Of a stretch of 64,000 bases of DNA, positions 20,666 to 29,990 are shown piece after piece; the stretch's first letter is position 1; each line of letters starts with the position of its first letter. The stretch comes from Peptoniphilus pacaensis (lineage in GTDB: Bacteria > Bacillota > Clostridia > Tissierellales > Peptoniphilaceae). The DNA lies in contig NZ_FLQT01000003.1 in the NCBI RefSeq assembly GCF_900088125.1, forward strand, positions 1,735,071-1,799,070, read 5' to 3'. Below the pieces are notes generated by a model that worked only from the letters and a program-made list of their open reading frames with translations, did not search any database and was not told the DNA's origin. The translations under genes and the position numbers were made by a program.

Positions 20666-21162
20666 GAAAGCATCCCCTCAATGGGCTCGACGACGATGCC
20701 GTCTTGATCGACCGAGCGTACAAATGCCTTTACGAAAGGTATGAGCACTTCTTTGCCGCCTGATTGAATGACCATAATGTCGTTGCCATGCTGTGTCATA
20801 ATATCGGTCAGCTCGCCGACGAGTTTCCCATCTACAGTATATACCTTAAGACCGATTAAGTCGTCAATAAAATATTGATCTTCTTCCAAGGGCTTCCGAT
20901 CTTCAAAAGGAATGAACAATTTCTTTTTGCAGATCGCCTCCGATGCGTTGCGCGTATCGATGCCCTCGATTTTAATCAGAGCCATATTTTTTTGAACTGA
21001 TGCCGATTCCACGGAACGCAGGCCGTCCTCGCCCTCGATATAGATGCGAGAGATGGTTTGAAACCGTTCCGGCGTGTCCGTATAGGGATAAACCTTCACC
21101 ATGCCACGAATGCCGTGAGCCGATGTAATTTCACCGACCAGCACTCTATTCTTCTTTGGCAT
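20662..21162 (-). CDS. rimM: 16S rRNA processing protein RimM
   Basis: 30S maturation factor that binds S19 and assists assembly of the 16S head. 166 aa. The N-terminal RimM domain has VLVGEITSAHGIRGMVKVYPYTD-like sequence, and the C-terminal PRC barrel has YFIDDLIGLKVYT and VLIPFVKAFV. It overlaps the end of khpA by 17 bases and trmD by 4. Confidence 0.96.
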   Translation of the reverse strand: MPKKNRVLVGEITSAHGIRGMVKVYPYTDTPERFQTISRIYIEGEDGLRSVESASVQKNMALIKIEGIDTRNASEAICKKKLFIPFEDRKPLEEDQYFIDDLIGLKVYTVDGKLVGELTDIMTQHGNDIMVIQSGGKEVLIPFVKAFVRSVDQDGIVVEPIEGMLS

Positions 21163-21385
21163 CGAAATCCACCGAGACCATGACTTGTTCTTTCGTCCCT
21201 ATAGCTTTAGCGATGCTGCGAATGGAACGAGCGATCTTGCCTTGACGGCCGATGACGCGCCCCATATCGTCGGGGTTGATATAAACCTGTACGTGAACCT
21301 CATCGCCGTCTCTGGTTTCGACGACTTCGACGGAATCCGGATCCACGACGAGCTTTGAAACAATGTATTGAATCAATGCTTCCAC
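21146..21385 (-). CDS. khpA: KH-domain RNA-binding protein KhpA
   Basis: 79-residue single KH domain protein. The RNA-binding GxxG loop is in GRVIGRQGKIARSIR. KhpA partners with KhpB/Jag in related Firmicutes, affecting cell size and RNA regulation; KhpB is not in this window. Start is GTG at 21385, preceded by GGAGGTGAAACC. Its position between rpsP and rimM is the conserved one. Confidence 0.95.
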   Translation of the reverse strand: MEALIQYIVSKLVVDPDSVEVVETRDGDEVHVQVYINPDDMGRVIGRQGKIARSIRSIAKAIGTKEQVMVSVDFDAKEE

Positions 21386-21408
21386 GGTTTCACCTCCTGC
21401 TTCGAACT

Positions 21409-21942
21409 TTATTCTTCTTCGGCAACTTCTTCCGCTTCTTCAGCTGTTTCTTCTACAGCTTCTTCGGATTCTTCAACAGATTCTTCGCCTTCGGCTTCAG
21501 CTTCGGCAGCTGCGGCTTCTTCTTCAGCCTTTGCTGCGGCAGCCTTGGCTTCTTCAGCTTCTTTTGCCTTGCGTTCTTTCGCTTCTTCGTCCAAACGATC
21601 TAATTCAGCTTCTCTTTCGGCACGAGCCTTTTGTTCAGCTGCCTTTTCTTCGGCACGCTTAGCCTTTTGAACGTCGGTGTTATCGTAATTGCCCGTAGCT
21701 TCGTAGACGGAATTTTCCTTAAAGAGGCGATCCACGGTGTCCGTCGGTTTTGCGCCGTTTTTGATCCAGGTGTTTGCCTTATCGGCATCGACACGTAAAA
21801 TCTTCGGTTGCGTTAAGGGGTTGTAGTAGCCGATTTCTTCGATGAAACGACCGTCTCTCGGTTTTCTGGAGTCTGCTACAACAATTCTGTAAAAGGGATT
21901 CTTTTTGGAACCCATTCTCTTCAATCTAATTTTTACTGCCAT
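21409..21942 (-). CDS. rpsP: 30S ribosomal protein S16 with long acidic/Ala tail
   Basis: S16 is a small-subunit assembly protein, normally 80-90 aa. Residues 1 to about 80 are canonical ([25 protein letters not shown]-like [13 protein letters not shown]). About 95 further residues form a low-complexity tail, first Lys/Arg/Glu/Ala helical repeats and then almost only Glu and Ala, ending VAEEE. No frameshift is needed; it is in the same frame to the stop. The tail probably projects from the ribosome as a charged helix and disordered end; its role is unknown. GGGAGGACATA precedes the ATG. Confidence 0.96.
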   Translation of the reverse strand: MAVKIRLKRMGSKKNPFYRIVVADSRKPRDGRFIEEIGYYNPLTQPKILRVDADKANTWIKNGAKPTDTVDRLFKENSVYEATGNYDNTDVQKAKRAEEKAAEQKARAEREAELDRLDEEAKERKAKEAEEAKAAAAKAEEEAAAAEAEAEGEESVEESEEAVEETAEEAEEVAEEE

Positions 21943-21964
21943 TATGTCCTCCCATATTTCTCAT

Positions 21965-23302
21965 TTAAAACGGAAACGGCATTTTCATTCTGCGTTTGCC
22001 CTTTCCGCCACTCATTGCGCCGAGCTTCTTCATCATTTTTCGCAGTTCTTTAAACTGCTTTAAGAGCGCGTTTACCTGTCTGACATCGGTGCCCGAACCT
22101 TTGGCAATTCGTTTTTTCCTCGAACTGTCGATGATTTCGGGATGTGTCCGCTCTTTTTTCGTCATGGAACGAATAATTGCCTCGACACGTGCAAATTCCT
22201 TCTCGTCGATCTTCATGTTCTTCAAGGCCTTGTTGTTCATGCCGGGGACCATGCCCAGCAGATCTTCCAAGGGACCCAGGTTTCGCATCTGCTGCATCTG
22301 GTCCAGGAAGTCGTCGAAGGTAAAAGTTTGGGAACGGAGCTTTTCCTCCAGTTCCTTGGCTTTTTTCTCGTCGACGAACTCTTCCGCCTTTTCGATCAAT
22401 CCGACCACATCGCCCATGCCGAGAATGCGCTTCGCCATTCGATCCGGATGGAAAACTTCAAGTGCATCCATTTTTTCGCCTAAGGCGATAAACTTAATGG
22501 GCACATCCGTAACCGAGCGAATCGATAGGGCCGCACCGCCACGAGCGTCGCCGTCCAGCTTAGTCAGGACGACGCCTGTAATAGACAAAGCATCGTTAAA
22601 GGCCTGAGCGACCTTCACGGCATCTTGTCCCGTCATGGCGTCCAAAACCAAAAGGATCTCCGTAGGCTCCGTAGCCTCTTTAATGCCTTTGATTTCGTCC
22701 ATAAGCGCTTCGTCGATGTGGAGACGACCGGCCGTGTCGATGATGACGACGTCGTTGCCGTTCGCCTTCGCATGGTCGATCCCTTGTCGGGCGATCTCTA
22801 CGGGATCTTTATCCGTTCCCTGCTCGAAGACAGGGACTTGGATTTGCGAAGCCAAGACTTCCAGCTGCTTAATGGCCGCGGGTCGGTAGACGTCACAGGC
22901 AACGAGCAAAGGCCGCTTGTTCTTTTTCTTTAAAAGCCGCGCCAGTTTTGCCGTCGTCGTCGTCTTCCCTGCCCCTTGAAGGCCGGTCATTAAGATGACG
23001 GTCGGATTTTTGGAAAAATCGATTTTTTCTGCACTGTCCCCCATCAGGGCGGACAGTTCTTCCATAACGATTTTGATGACCTGCTGGCCCGGCGTCAAAC
23101 TTTCCATGACGTCGCTGCCCAAGGAGCGTTCTTTTACTTTTTTTACAAAGGATTTGACGACTTTGAAATTAACATCCGCCTCGAGCAACGCCAATTTTAC
23201 TTCGCGCATCGCCTCGTCGACATCTTGCTCGGTTACTTTTCCTTTGCCGCGCAATTTGCCGATGGTGTCTTGCAACTTATCGCCCAGGGATTCAAATATC
23301 AA
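21965..23302 (-). CDS. ffh: Signal recognition particle protein Ffh
   Basis: SRP54 GTPase that binds signal sequences with 4.5S/6S RNA and docks on FtsY. 445 aa. N domain (1-90), G domain with P-loop GLQGAGKTTT (107-116), DTAGR and TKLDGDARGG, and the Met-rich M domain from about 300 (DFLDQMQQMRNLG, MVPGMNN) with the RNA-binding SGGKGKRRMKMPFPF end. Start is TTG at 23302 after GGAGGGATACT. It overlaps the ylxM stop by 11 bases. Confidence 0.98.
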   Translation of the reverse strand: MIFESLGDKLQDTIGKLRGKGKVTEQDVDEAMREVKLALLEADVNFKVVKSFVKKVKERSLGSDVMESLTPGQQVIKIVMEELSALMGDSAEKIDFSKNPTVILMTGLQGAGKTTTTAKLARLLKKKNKRPLLVACDVYRPAAIKQLEVLASQIQVPVFEQGTDKDPVEIARQGIDHAKANGNDVVIIDTAGRLHIDEALMDEIKGIKEATEPTEILLVLDAMTGQDAVKVAQAFNDALSITGVVLTKLDGDARGGAALSIRSVTDVPIKFIALGEKMDALEVFHPDRMAKRILGMGDVVGLIEKAEEFVDEKKAKELEEKLRSQTFTFDDFLDQMQQMRNLGPLEDLLGMVPGMNNKALKNMKIDEKEFARVEAIIRSMTKKERTHPEIIDSSRKKRIAKGSGTDVRQVNALLKQFKELRKMMKKLGAMSGGKGKRRMKMPFPF

Positions 23303-23651
23303 AGTATCCCTCCTTATCTATACGAGTTTCAATTCCATCGATAATGTCCTGAAAACGGGCATCCGAGGAAAACTGCCGAAGCTCTTCCAAGGATCTGGCA
23401 ATGGCCTTACCGTCTTCATTCCATCGTTTCGTTTTTCTGGCGAGTTCAAGGGCCATCTCGTAATTCTTTAATGCCGCTTCGGCACGTTTAATGTGTTCGG
23501 AAACGGCTTGTTTAGAAATACTTAAGAGATCGGAAATCTCGTTTAAGGAATAATCTTCCTTGTAATAGAGATCCATCACTTGTCTTTGCCTGTCGCTCAA
23601 CAATTGATCGTATAAGTCCAACAAAACATTGACGTGTACTGTCTTATCCAT
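23292..23651 (-). CDS. ylxM: YlxM-type HTH protein (UPF0122)
   Basis: 119-residue DNA-binding-like protein always found beside ffh in Firmicutes. It holds a sigma-region-4-like helix-turn-helix: LSDRQRQVMDLYYKEDYSLN, then ISDLLSISKQAVSEHIKRAE. In streptococci it modulates SRP function. The ATG at 23651 is taken because GGAG is 5 bases upstream; a GTG two codons earlier lies in that site. First gene of the SRP/translation operon. Confidence 0.93.
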   Translation of the reverse strand: MDKTVHVNVLLDLYDQLLSDRQRQVMDLYYKEDYSLNEISDLLSISKQAVSEHIKRAEAALKNYEMALELARKTKRWNEDGKAIARSLEELRQFSSDARFQDIIDGIETRIDKEGYFDI

Positions 23652-23661
23652 GATCACTCCA

Positions 23662-23697
23662 ATAAAAAACAGGGTCAGGTTTATTCCTTGACCCTGT
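23662..23697 (-). terminator. Terminator-like hairpin after alr, at the 5' end of the ylxM transcript
   Basis: Minus strand ACAGGGTCAAGG-AATAAA-CCTGACCCTGT with one bulged A, followed by TTTTTTATT. It would end alr transcripts. It also lies at the presumed +1 of the ylxM promoter, so part of the same hairpin would form the very 5' end of the operon mRNA. Confidence 0.8.
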
Positions 23698-23699
23698 GA

Positions 23700-23728
23700 A
23701 TTATACTATCCTTTCAGCGGCTTGTCAA
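23700..23728 (-). promoter_or_regulatory. Consensus sigma-A promoter of the ylxM-ffh-rplS operon
   Basis: Minus strand TTGACA, exactly 17 bases, TATAAT: a perfect housekeeping consensus. The -35 overlaps the alr stop codon and the -10 ends only 3 bases before the hairpin of alr. It is the strongest-looking promoter in the window. Confidence 0.85.
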
Positions 23729-24888
23729 TATTCAATTCCCATGACTTCATCGACTGTTTTATAGTGCACGCCGCCCTTCATATAAACCTTCGGGAGACGT
23801 TTCTTAAAGTGGGTGACGAAGGATGTGGGAATTTCGTTGTTGGCCTTTGCCAACTCTTCGATGGTTACTTCTTCGTCCCCTTGTTTGCCGATCAACACAA
23901 CCTCATCGCCTACTTTGCAGTCGACGCCGGTGACGTCGATCATCATTTGGTCCATGCAGATCCGACCGATTTGCGGGCAACGCTTCCCACCGACGAGAAC
24001 GTCGAATTTTTCAGACATGCTCCGTTCCATGCCGTCGGCATAACCGATGGGGATCGTGGCGATTTTCGTTTCGCCTTCCGTAACATAGATTTGACCGTAG
24101 CTAACGCCTTCGCCTGCCTGAACGGTCTTTACGTGGCCGATCTTTGCCTTTAATTGGGCGACAAAGTGTACGTCGAAATCTTTTCCGCCGGAATCGCCTT
24201 CCGTGGTGCCGTATTGAACGATGCCGGGGCGTACATATTCCAAATCGAATTCTCTGAAGTTCATCAGGGCGTGGGAGTTGGAAACGTGGCGATTCAAAGA
24301 AATGCCGCGTTTTTTCAGTTCTTGAACGACCCAATCGTAGCGTTCGTATTGTTTCAGCGTAAATTCGCGATCTTCATCGGCCAGGGCGAAGTGGGTAAAC
24401 ATACCTTTTACTTCCAAGTGATCCATATTGACGATCTTTTCGATGGCGTCGATGCTTTCATCTGTGGGCTTGAAGCCGATTCGGTTCATGCCCGAGTCGA
24501 TGGCGATGTGCACGCCGGCTTTTTTACCCATGCGTGCGGCAACTTCGTTTAGTTTTTCCGCCACATCGACGCGGTAAAGAGCCATATCGATGGAGTTTTC
24601 AATCATCACGTCGGCCAGTTCTTCCGGAGTATAACCCAGGACCAAAATATCCACATCGGGCATGGCGCGGCGAAGGGCGACACCTTCATTGCCGGATGCA
24701 ACGGCGAATCGCTTCACGCCGGCTTCGGTCATGGCCTTGGCGATTTCTATGGCGCCAAAGGAATAACCGTCCGCTTTGACGATCGATATGACTTCGGTTC
24801 CTTCGCCGAGGTGCCGTTGAATTTCCTGCATATTTTTTCTCACTTGATCCAGGTCGATTTCCAGCCAAGCGGGACGTGTGATTTTCAT
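23725..24888 (-). CDS. alr: Alanine racemase
   Basis: PLP enzyme giving D-alanine for peptidoglycan. 387 aa. The PLP lysine is K38 in VKADGYSFG (canonical VKADAYGHG), after the strand AWLEIDLDQVRKN. MNRIGF, HVSNSHA, RPGIVQYG and the second active-site tyrosine region EGVSYGQIY, and DQMMIDVTG are all present. GAGGAGGAATT precedes the ATG. It has its own promoter upstream and is followed by a terminator, so it is monocistronic. Confidence 0.96.
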   Translation of the reverse strand: MKITRPAWLEIDLDQVRKNMQEIQRHLGEGTEVISIVKADGYSFGAIEIAKAMTEAGVKRFAVASGNEGVALRRAMPDVDILVLGYTPEELADVMIENSIDMALYRVDVAEKLNEVAARMGKKAGVHIAIDSGMNRIGFKPTDESIDAIEKIVNMDHLEVKGMFTHFALADEDREFTLKQYERYDWVVQELKKRGISLNRHVSNSHALMNFREFDLEYVRPGIVQYGTTEGDSGGKDFDVHFVAQLKAKIGHVKTVQAGEGVSYGQIYVTEGETKIATIPIGYADGMERSMSEKFDVLVGGKRCPQIGRICMDQMMIDVTGVDCKVGDEVVLIGKQGDEEVTIEELAKANNEIPTSFVTHFKKRLPKVYMKGGVHYKTVDEVMGIEY

Positions 24889-24931
24889 AATTCCTCCTCA
24901 AAAAACAAATTCAAAACAATTTCTTTTCTTT

Positions 24932-24960
24932 ATTATCCGACTTTCGCAAATAAATTGCAA
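24932..24960 (-). promoter_or_regulatory. Promoter of alr
   Basis: Minus strand TTGCAA, 17 bases, GATAAT, about 45 bases before the alr start and after the ftsY stop. Only one mismatch from consensus at the -10. Confidence 0.75.
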
Positions 24961-24982
24961 GTGTTAGAGTGAATTGTACATA

Positions 24983-26458
24983 TTATTCTGCATCGATTAA
25001 TGCATTGGCAAAATCTTTTCCCGAAAAATCCTGTAAGTCGGTCATTCCTTCGCCGACACCGATGAGCTTTATGGGGATATCCAATTCCTGAACCAGGGGC
25101 AAGACCACGCCGCCCTTGGCGGTGCCGTCTAATTTCGTGAGGATCAATCCGCTTAAGTCCGTGACTTCGTTAAATGTTTTCGCCTGAAGAATGGCATTTT
25201 GTCCCGTGGTTGCATCGAGAACCAAAAGCGCTTCCTTTTGTGCTTCCGGGGCTTCTTTTTCGATGATGCGATGAATCTTTTCAAGCTCGTTCATCAGATT
25301 TTTCTTGTTGTGCAGGCGTCCGGCCGTATCGCAAATCAACACGTCGATGTTTCTGGATTTTTGCGCTTGAATGGCGTCGTAAACCACCGCCGCGGGATCA
25401 GCGCCCTCTTTGTGACTGATGACCGGCGTGTCGGAACGTTCGCCCCAGGTCTCGATCTGCTCGATAGCAGCGGCACGGAAGGTATCTGCCGCCGCAATTA
25501 AAACGGATTTCCCTTCGGTTTTAAAGCGATAAGCGAGCTTGCCGATGGTGGTGGTCTTGCCAACGCCGTTGACGCCGACGATGAGGATAATCGCCGGAGA
25601 CGGTTCCACATTCAGTCGGTTCTTTGCCGGATCGTCTTCCAAAATGGCTCTGATTTCTTCGGCCAAGAGGCCTTTCACCAGCTTCGGATCCTTGATTTGT
25701 TTTTCGCGAATGGTTTCTTTTAAGCGGTCGATTAAAAGCATGGTGGTTTCCATGCCCATGTCCGATGAAATTAAAAGATCTTCCAAATCTTCCATCATGT
25801 CGTCGTCGATTTGCACATAATTGCCTAAGATGTCGTTGATCTTATAATTCATGTCGTCTCGCGTTTTTTCGAGACCTTGTTTTAAACGTTGGAACCAGCC
25901 GACTTTTTCTTCGGCTCCTTCGGAAACAGGTGCTTCTTCTATAGGCTCTTCGCCCTCGATCTCTTCCGCTTCTGTTTCTTCATTATCGTCTTGGAAGGCT
26001 TCATTCAGCTCAGGCGCTTCGACATCATCCGATAAAGAGTCAGTGGTGGGAGCTTCAACTTCCGCATCTTCAATGGCGGAATCGGAAGCCTCTTCTTCTT
26101 CAGCGATCTCTTCCCCTTCTTCCATGGGCGCCTCAAAGGCCTCTTGGCTTTCAGGGGCCTTCTCCTCTTCAACTGCCGGCTCTTCATAGGGCTCTTGGCT
26201 TTCCTCTTCCAGCTTTACTTCTTCAACGGCGTCCTTTTTCGATTGGGAAAAATCATAGGCTTTATGGCGGACCGGATCCGCCTCGCTTTTTTCTTCCGCC
26301 TTTTCGACGGTGATTTCTTCCGAAACTTCTTCCGCCGGTTTCGCTTCTAAGGCTTCTTCGTCGATGCGTTCTTCCGAATACTCTTCGACTTTCGCCTCTT
26401 CCTTCGTATCGGCGTTTTCGTCTTCCTTACCGATCTTTCGCTTGAGCCACTCCAACAT
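24983..26458 (-). CDS. ftsY: SRP receptor FtsY with long acidic N-terminus
   Basis: GTPase receptor that pairs with Ffh at the membrane. 491 aa. The NG domain occupies the last ~300 residues: GVNGVGKTTTIGKLA P-loop, ICDTAGRLHNK, LDATTGQ, TKLDGTAKGG. The first ~190 residues are a low-complexity Glu/Ala/Ser-rich acidic region, as in proteobacterial FtsY and unlike the short Bacillus form. Start is ATG at 26458, nine bases after AGGAGG; a TTG three codons upstream abuts the ribosome site. Its start overlaps the end of smc by 32 bases. Confidence 0.96.
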   Translation of the reverse strand: MLEWLKRKIGKEDENADTKEEAKVEEYSEERIDEEALEAKPAEEVSEEITVEKAEEKSEADPVRHKAYDFSQSKKDAVEEVKLEEESQEPYEEPAVEEEKAPESQEAFEAPMEEGEEIAEEEEASDSAIEDAEVEAPTTDSLSDDVEAPELNEAFQDDNEETEAEEIEGEEPIEEAPVSEGAEEKVGWFQRLKQGLEKTRDDMNYKINDILGNYVQIDDDMMEDLEDLLISSDMGMETTMLLIDRLKETIREKQIKDPKLVKGLLAEEIRAILEDDPAKNRLNVEPSPAIILIVGVNGVGKTTTIGKLAYRFKTEGKSVLIAAADTFRAAAIEQIETWGERSDTPVISHKEGADPAAVVYDAIQAQKSRNIDVLICDTAGRLHNKKNLMNELEKIHRIIEKEAPEAQKEALLVLDATTGQNAILQAKTFNEVTDLSGLILTKLDGTAKGGVVLPLVQELDIPIKLIGVGEGMTDLQDFSGKDFANALIDAE

Positions 26459-29400
26459 GGGATTCAACCTCCTCTAGTTCTAAAAATAACAGCCGGGAAA
26501 TTCCCTTTTCTTCCATAGTCACGCCGTAAATTTCATTGGCCATTTCCATGGTCTGCTTTCTGTGGGTGATCATTATGAATTGCATATCCTCGATTTGCTT
26601 CACGTAGTTCGAGTAACGTCGAATGTTCGCGTCGTCAAGGGCCGCGTCGATTTCGTCGACGATACAGAATGGCGACTGGCGCATGCGCAGCAGGGCAAAC
26701 AGAAGGGCTACTGCCGTCATGGACCGCTCGCCGCCGGACAAGAGGGACAGGGATTGCAGCTTCTTCCCCGGCGGTTGTGCCGAAATTAAAACTCCCGCCT
26801 CTAAAATATCGCCTTCGTCCCAAGCCAGAGAGGCCTTGCCCCCTTGAAAGAGCTCCCGGAAAATATCGTTAAAGTAGCCGTTGATTAAAATCAGCGCCTC
26901 TTCCAATTGTTTCCGCATGTCTTTGTCCAGGCGTTTAATCATTTTTTCAAGTTTGTCTTTGGAAAGCACCAAGTCTTCCCGCTGCTCGGAAAGAAAATCC
27001 ACCCGTTCTTTCCATGCATCGTATTGCTCCAAGGCGTCGCCGTCTACGGGTCCGATAAAGGCGATTTCTTTATCGATGGCCCCTTCTTTTTTGCGTAGCC
27101 CGGTGACGGGCATCTCCAGCAGATCGCCGATATCGCCGGGGTCTTTCATTTGACTCAGCTCGTCGGTAAAAATAACGCAGGCGCGATCCGCCTCTTCCAA
27201 TTGATTTTGCAGGCGCACCATTTCCTTTTCTAAGGTAAAGGCCTGCTCTTTTTTCTCTTCGAGGTTCAACTTTTCTTCACGAAGCTTGTGCTTTTTCTCT
27301 GTCACGTGATTCTTCAGCGCAGCCAAAGCCTCTTCAAGGGCCGTCGCCTTTTCATCCAAGGCGGCTCGTTCCGGCTCTGCCGAGGCGATGGCATCGTCCA
27401 ATTCTGCCGTCTCATCGGTCATGGACTTTAAATCTTCTGCGGAAGCTTCCAGTCGGGCTTTGATTCCTTCGGCATCTTTTGTGATTTGTTCCAAGCGAAG
27501 GGCCGATTCCCGATAGGCGGAAATCTTTTTCTGTCTGTCGATTTTCGCCGCATTCAGTTCCTCACGCAACTTCTCAAGATTTTCGTGGAACGAGGCCACA
27601 TCTTCCGATGCATCTTGAGCCCAATCTTTTTCGGAAAGGCTCACCCCTTCCAGGACCGCCTCCTGTTCCTTGCGGTCTTCGTCGTCACGCGCCAGTGCGT
27701 CCGTTTCCTTTTGAATCTCTTCTTTAATGGAATCCAACCGAGCTTCCACGGATTCCAATGCTGAACGCAGACGATAGAGCTGCTCGGAAGATTTTCTGCG
27801 TCTCTCTTCATGGCTCAGTGCATCGGCCGCCAGCTCTTTTTCCTCTCCAAGCAGATCGCCGTGGGTTTTATCCAAGGATGCAAAGTTTTCCTTCGTCCTC
27901 GTCAGTTTATTCAATGCCTCTTTTAACTCGCCGGCTTTTTTCGTGATTTCGCCGTCTCGAGTGTAAAGCTCCGTGGATTGGTTCTTCGCCTGACCGCCGG
28001 TCACGGCGCCGCCGACTTGAAAGACGTCGCCGCCTTTCGTCACGATGCGATAGCGATGCTTCAGATCTTTCGCCAGCTGCTTCGCCTCATCTACCGTATC
28101 CACGATGAGAATTCGGCCGAGGAGAAACTCGACGGCGGGGCGCAGCTCCTCCTTTGCCCGCACGCAATCCGATGCCACGCGGTACGGGACCGATGTTTTA
28201 TCTTTGACGTCACCGGGTAGCGCGCGATAGCTTAAGCTCGTTAAAGGCAGAAAGGTCAATCGACCCATTTTGTGTTTTTTTAAGTAAGACAGAATCGAAC
28301 GAATCTTGTGATCGTCTTTTAAGATAATGTTTTGACCGCCGTAGCCCAAGGCCGTGGATATGGCCAAGGCATCACGCTCTTCCACATGCAAATGCTCCGC
28401 CACGGGCCCGATAACGTCCCCGTAAAAGCTTTCCGACTTGGCTTCTTTTAAAAATTGCTTGACGCCGTATTGAAAGCCTTCGTGATTGTCCCGTAAGCGT
28501 TCCAAATATCTTTTTTCTCTGTCCAATCCTTCGGCGCGAATGGACAGGCTCTTGATCTCTTCTTCCGCCCGTTCTTTTTCTGCTTTGATCTCTTTCATGT
28601 GACCTTGCAGTTTTTCCATTGCGTCGTTTAAGTCGCCGAGCTCCCGCCGGATGTCCGATTCTTTCTTCTCGTATTCATCTACATGAGACGATACTTCCCC
28701 GGTTTCGCGAACTAATTCATCTTTTCGTAGATTCAGTTGCGCCAGTCGCTCCTTGCGTTCTTTCGATAAGTAGTCGAGGGCTTGCAAACGGGATTCCAGG
28801 GAATGGCGGCGGTCGGAAAGCTGTTCCAAAGCCTCGCGACGGGATTTTTCGCCGAGGTCCAAGGCCTCGACTCTTTCCCGGAAGGCGTCGTATTCCGCGC
28901 TCATAGCTTCCACGGCGCTATCCTTTTCATCGGAGGCCCGCTTCAGCTCGTCGGCTTCTTCCTGTTGCTTTTCTTTTGCAGATTCCAGGTCCTTTAATTC
29001 GTTCTGCAACAGCTCTGCAGATGCTTCCAATCGTGTTTTTTCTTCAGATAAATAATCTCGCCGCTGGATCTTCGAGCGAAGGTCGCCGGAGGCGTGTTCC
29101 TTATGGCGGATCAAAGACATGATCTCTTCGTTTAAAGCGGCTTCACGATCCCCGTCGGCATCGATGGCCGCCTCCTCCGCCTCAATGGCTGCTTCCATTT
29201 GCCGATTCGCTTCTTTTTGTTCCTTCCAAGTCGTCTCTAAATCTTCGAAACGATGGAGGACTTTTCCTTGCCGCTCCTTCGCCGCCTCCACTTCTCGGGT
29301 TAAGCGGGCAAAACCGTATCTTTCCTTCTCCACTTCCAGTTCCGCCAAGCGAAGTGCTTTTTCCCTTTTTTCTTCCATTTCGCCGCTGCGGCTTTTCAGC

Positions 29401-29990
29401 TCGGAAAAAATATCGTCGATACGCTCGATGTGTTCCGTGGTTTTATTTAGATTTCGTACCGTTTCTTCTTTCCGCAATTTAAAACGGCTGATGCCCGCCG
29501 CTTCTTCGAAGGCATTTCGACGGTCTTGGGGCCTCGTACTTAAAATCTCTTCGATTTGCCCTTGGCCGATAAATGAGTAGCCGTTCTTGCCGATCCCCGT
29601 ATCTAAAAATATTTCTCGTACGTCTTTTTGGCGAACGCGCTTTTTGTTGATCGTGTATTGGCTCTCCCCGGAGCGGAAATATTTTCTTGAAACGGACAGC
29701 TCTTCGTAGGGCAAATCAAAAAAGCCGTCCTTATTGTCAAATGTGAGAACGACTTCTGCAAAATTCACCCCTTGTTGACGATCGGTGCCGCTGAAAATAA
29801 CATCTTCCATCTTGCTGCCGCGGAGCTGTTTGACACTGGATTCGCCCAGTGCCCACATAATGCCGTCGACGATATTACTCTTGCCGCTGCCGTTTGGGCC
29901 GACAATGGCCGTAATATCTTCGGAAAAGCGTATGCGCGTTCTTTTTGCAAAAGATTTAAAGCCGTAAAGCTCCATTTCAATTAAGTGCAT
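26427..29990 (-). CDS. smc: Chromosome segregation ATPase SMC
   Basis: Core condensin subunit, 1187 aa. N-terminal ATPase half with Walker A GPNGSGKS (31-38) and the Q-loop region. A long coiled coil follows, interrupted by a hinge at about 500-670 (SFYGDVIGPVAEHLHV to VTKGGDVFQVGGAVTGG). The C-terminal half has the LLSGGERSMTA signature and CIVDEIDAALDDAN. Start is the ATG at 29990 (MHLIEMELYGFKSF); the frame stays open upstream but that part is inside the preceding gene and is not SMC-like. It overlaps the radical SAM gene by 14 bases. Confidence 0.98.
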   Translation of the reverse strand: MHLIEMELYGFKSFAKRTRIRFSEDITAIVGPNGSGKSNIVDGIMWALGESSVKQLRGSKMEDVIFSGTDRQQGVNFAEVVLTFDNKDGFFDLPYEELSVSRKYFRSGESQYTINKKRVRQKDVREIFLDTGIGKNGYSFIGQGQIEEILSTRPQDRRNAFEEAAGISRFKLRKEETVRNLNKTTEHIERIDDIFSELKSRSGEMEEKREKALRLAELEVEKERYGFARLTREVEAAKERQGKVLHRFEDLETTWKEQKEANRQMEAAIEAEEAAIDADGDREAALNEEIMSLIRHKEHASGDLRSKIQRRDYLSEEKTRLEASAELLQNELKDLESAKEKQQEEADELKRASDEKDSAVEAMSAEYDAFRERVEALDLGEKSRREALEQLSDRRHSLESRLQALDYLSKERKERLAQLNLRKDELVRETGEVSSHVDEYEKKESDIRRELGDLNDAMEKLQGHMKEIKAEKERAEEEIKSLSIRAEGLDREKRYLERLRDNHEGFQYGVKQFLKEAKSESFYGDVIGPVAEHLHVEERDALAISTALGYGGQNIILKDDHKIRSILSYLKKHKMGRLTFLPLTSLSYRALPGDVKDKTSVPYRVASDCVRAKEELRPAVEFLLGRILIVDTVDEAKQLAKDLKHRYRIVTKGGDVFQVGGAVTGGQAKNQSTELYTRDGEITKKAGELKEALNKLTRTKENFASLDKTHGDLLGEEKELAADALSHEERRRKSSEQLYRLRSALESVEARLDSIKEEIQKETDALARDDEDRKEQEAVLEGVSLSEKDWAQDASEDVASFHENLEKLREELNAAKIDRQKKISAYRESALRLEQITKDAEGIKARLEASAEDLKSMTDETAELDDAIASAEPERAALDEKATALEEALAALKNHVTEKKHKLREEKLNLEEKKEQAFTLEKEMVRLQNQLEEADRACVIFTDELSQMKDPGDIGDLLEMPVTGLRKKEGAIDKEIAFIGPVDGDALEQYDAWKERVDFLSEQREDLVLSKDKLEKMIKRLDKDMRKQLEEALILINGYFNDIFRELFQGGKASLAWDEGDILEAGVLISAQPPGKKLQSLSLLSGGERSMTAVALLFALLRMRQSPFCIVDEIDAALDDANIRRYSNYVKQIEDMQFIMITHRKQTMEMANEIYGVTMEEKGISRLLFLELEEVESHVGVAQAKDR

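Noticed and set aside
21368-21670. Ser/Ala-rich plus-strand frame
   Set aside because: Antisense to the low-complexity S16 tail; its composition is an artefact of that tail.
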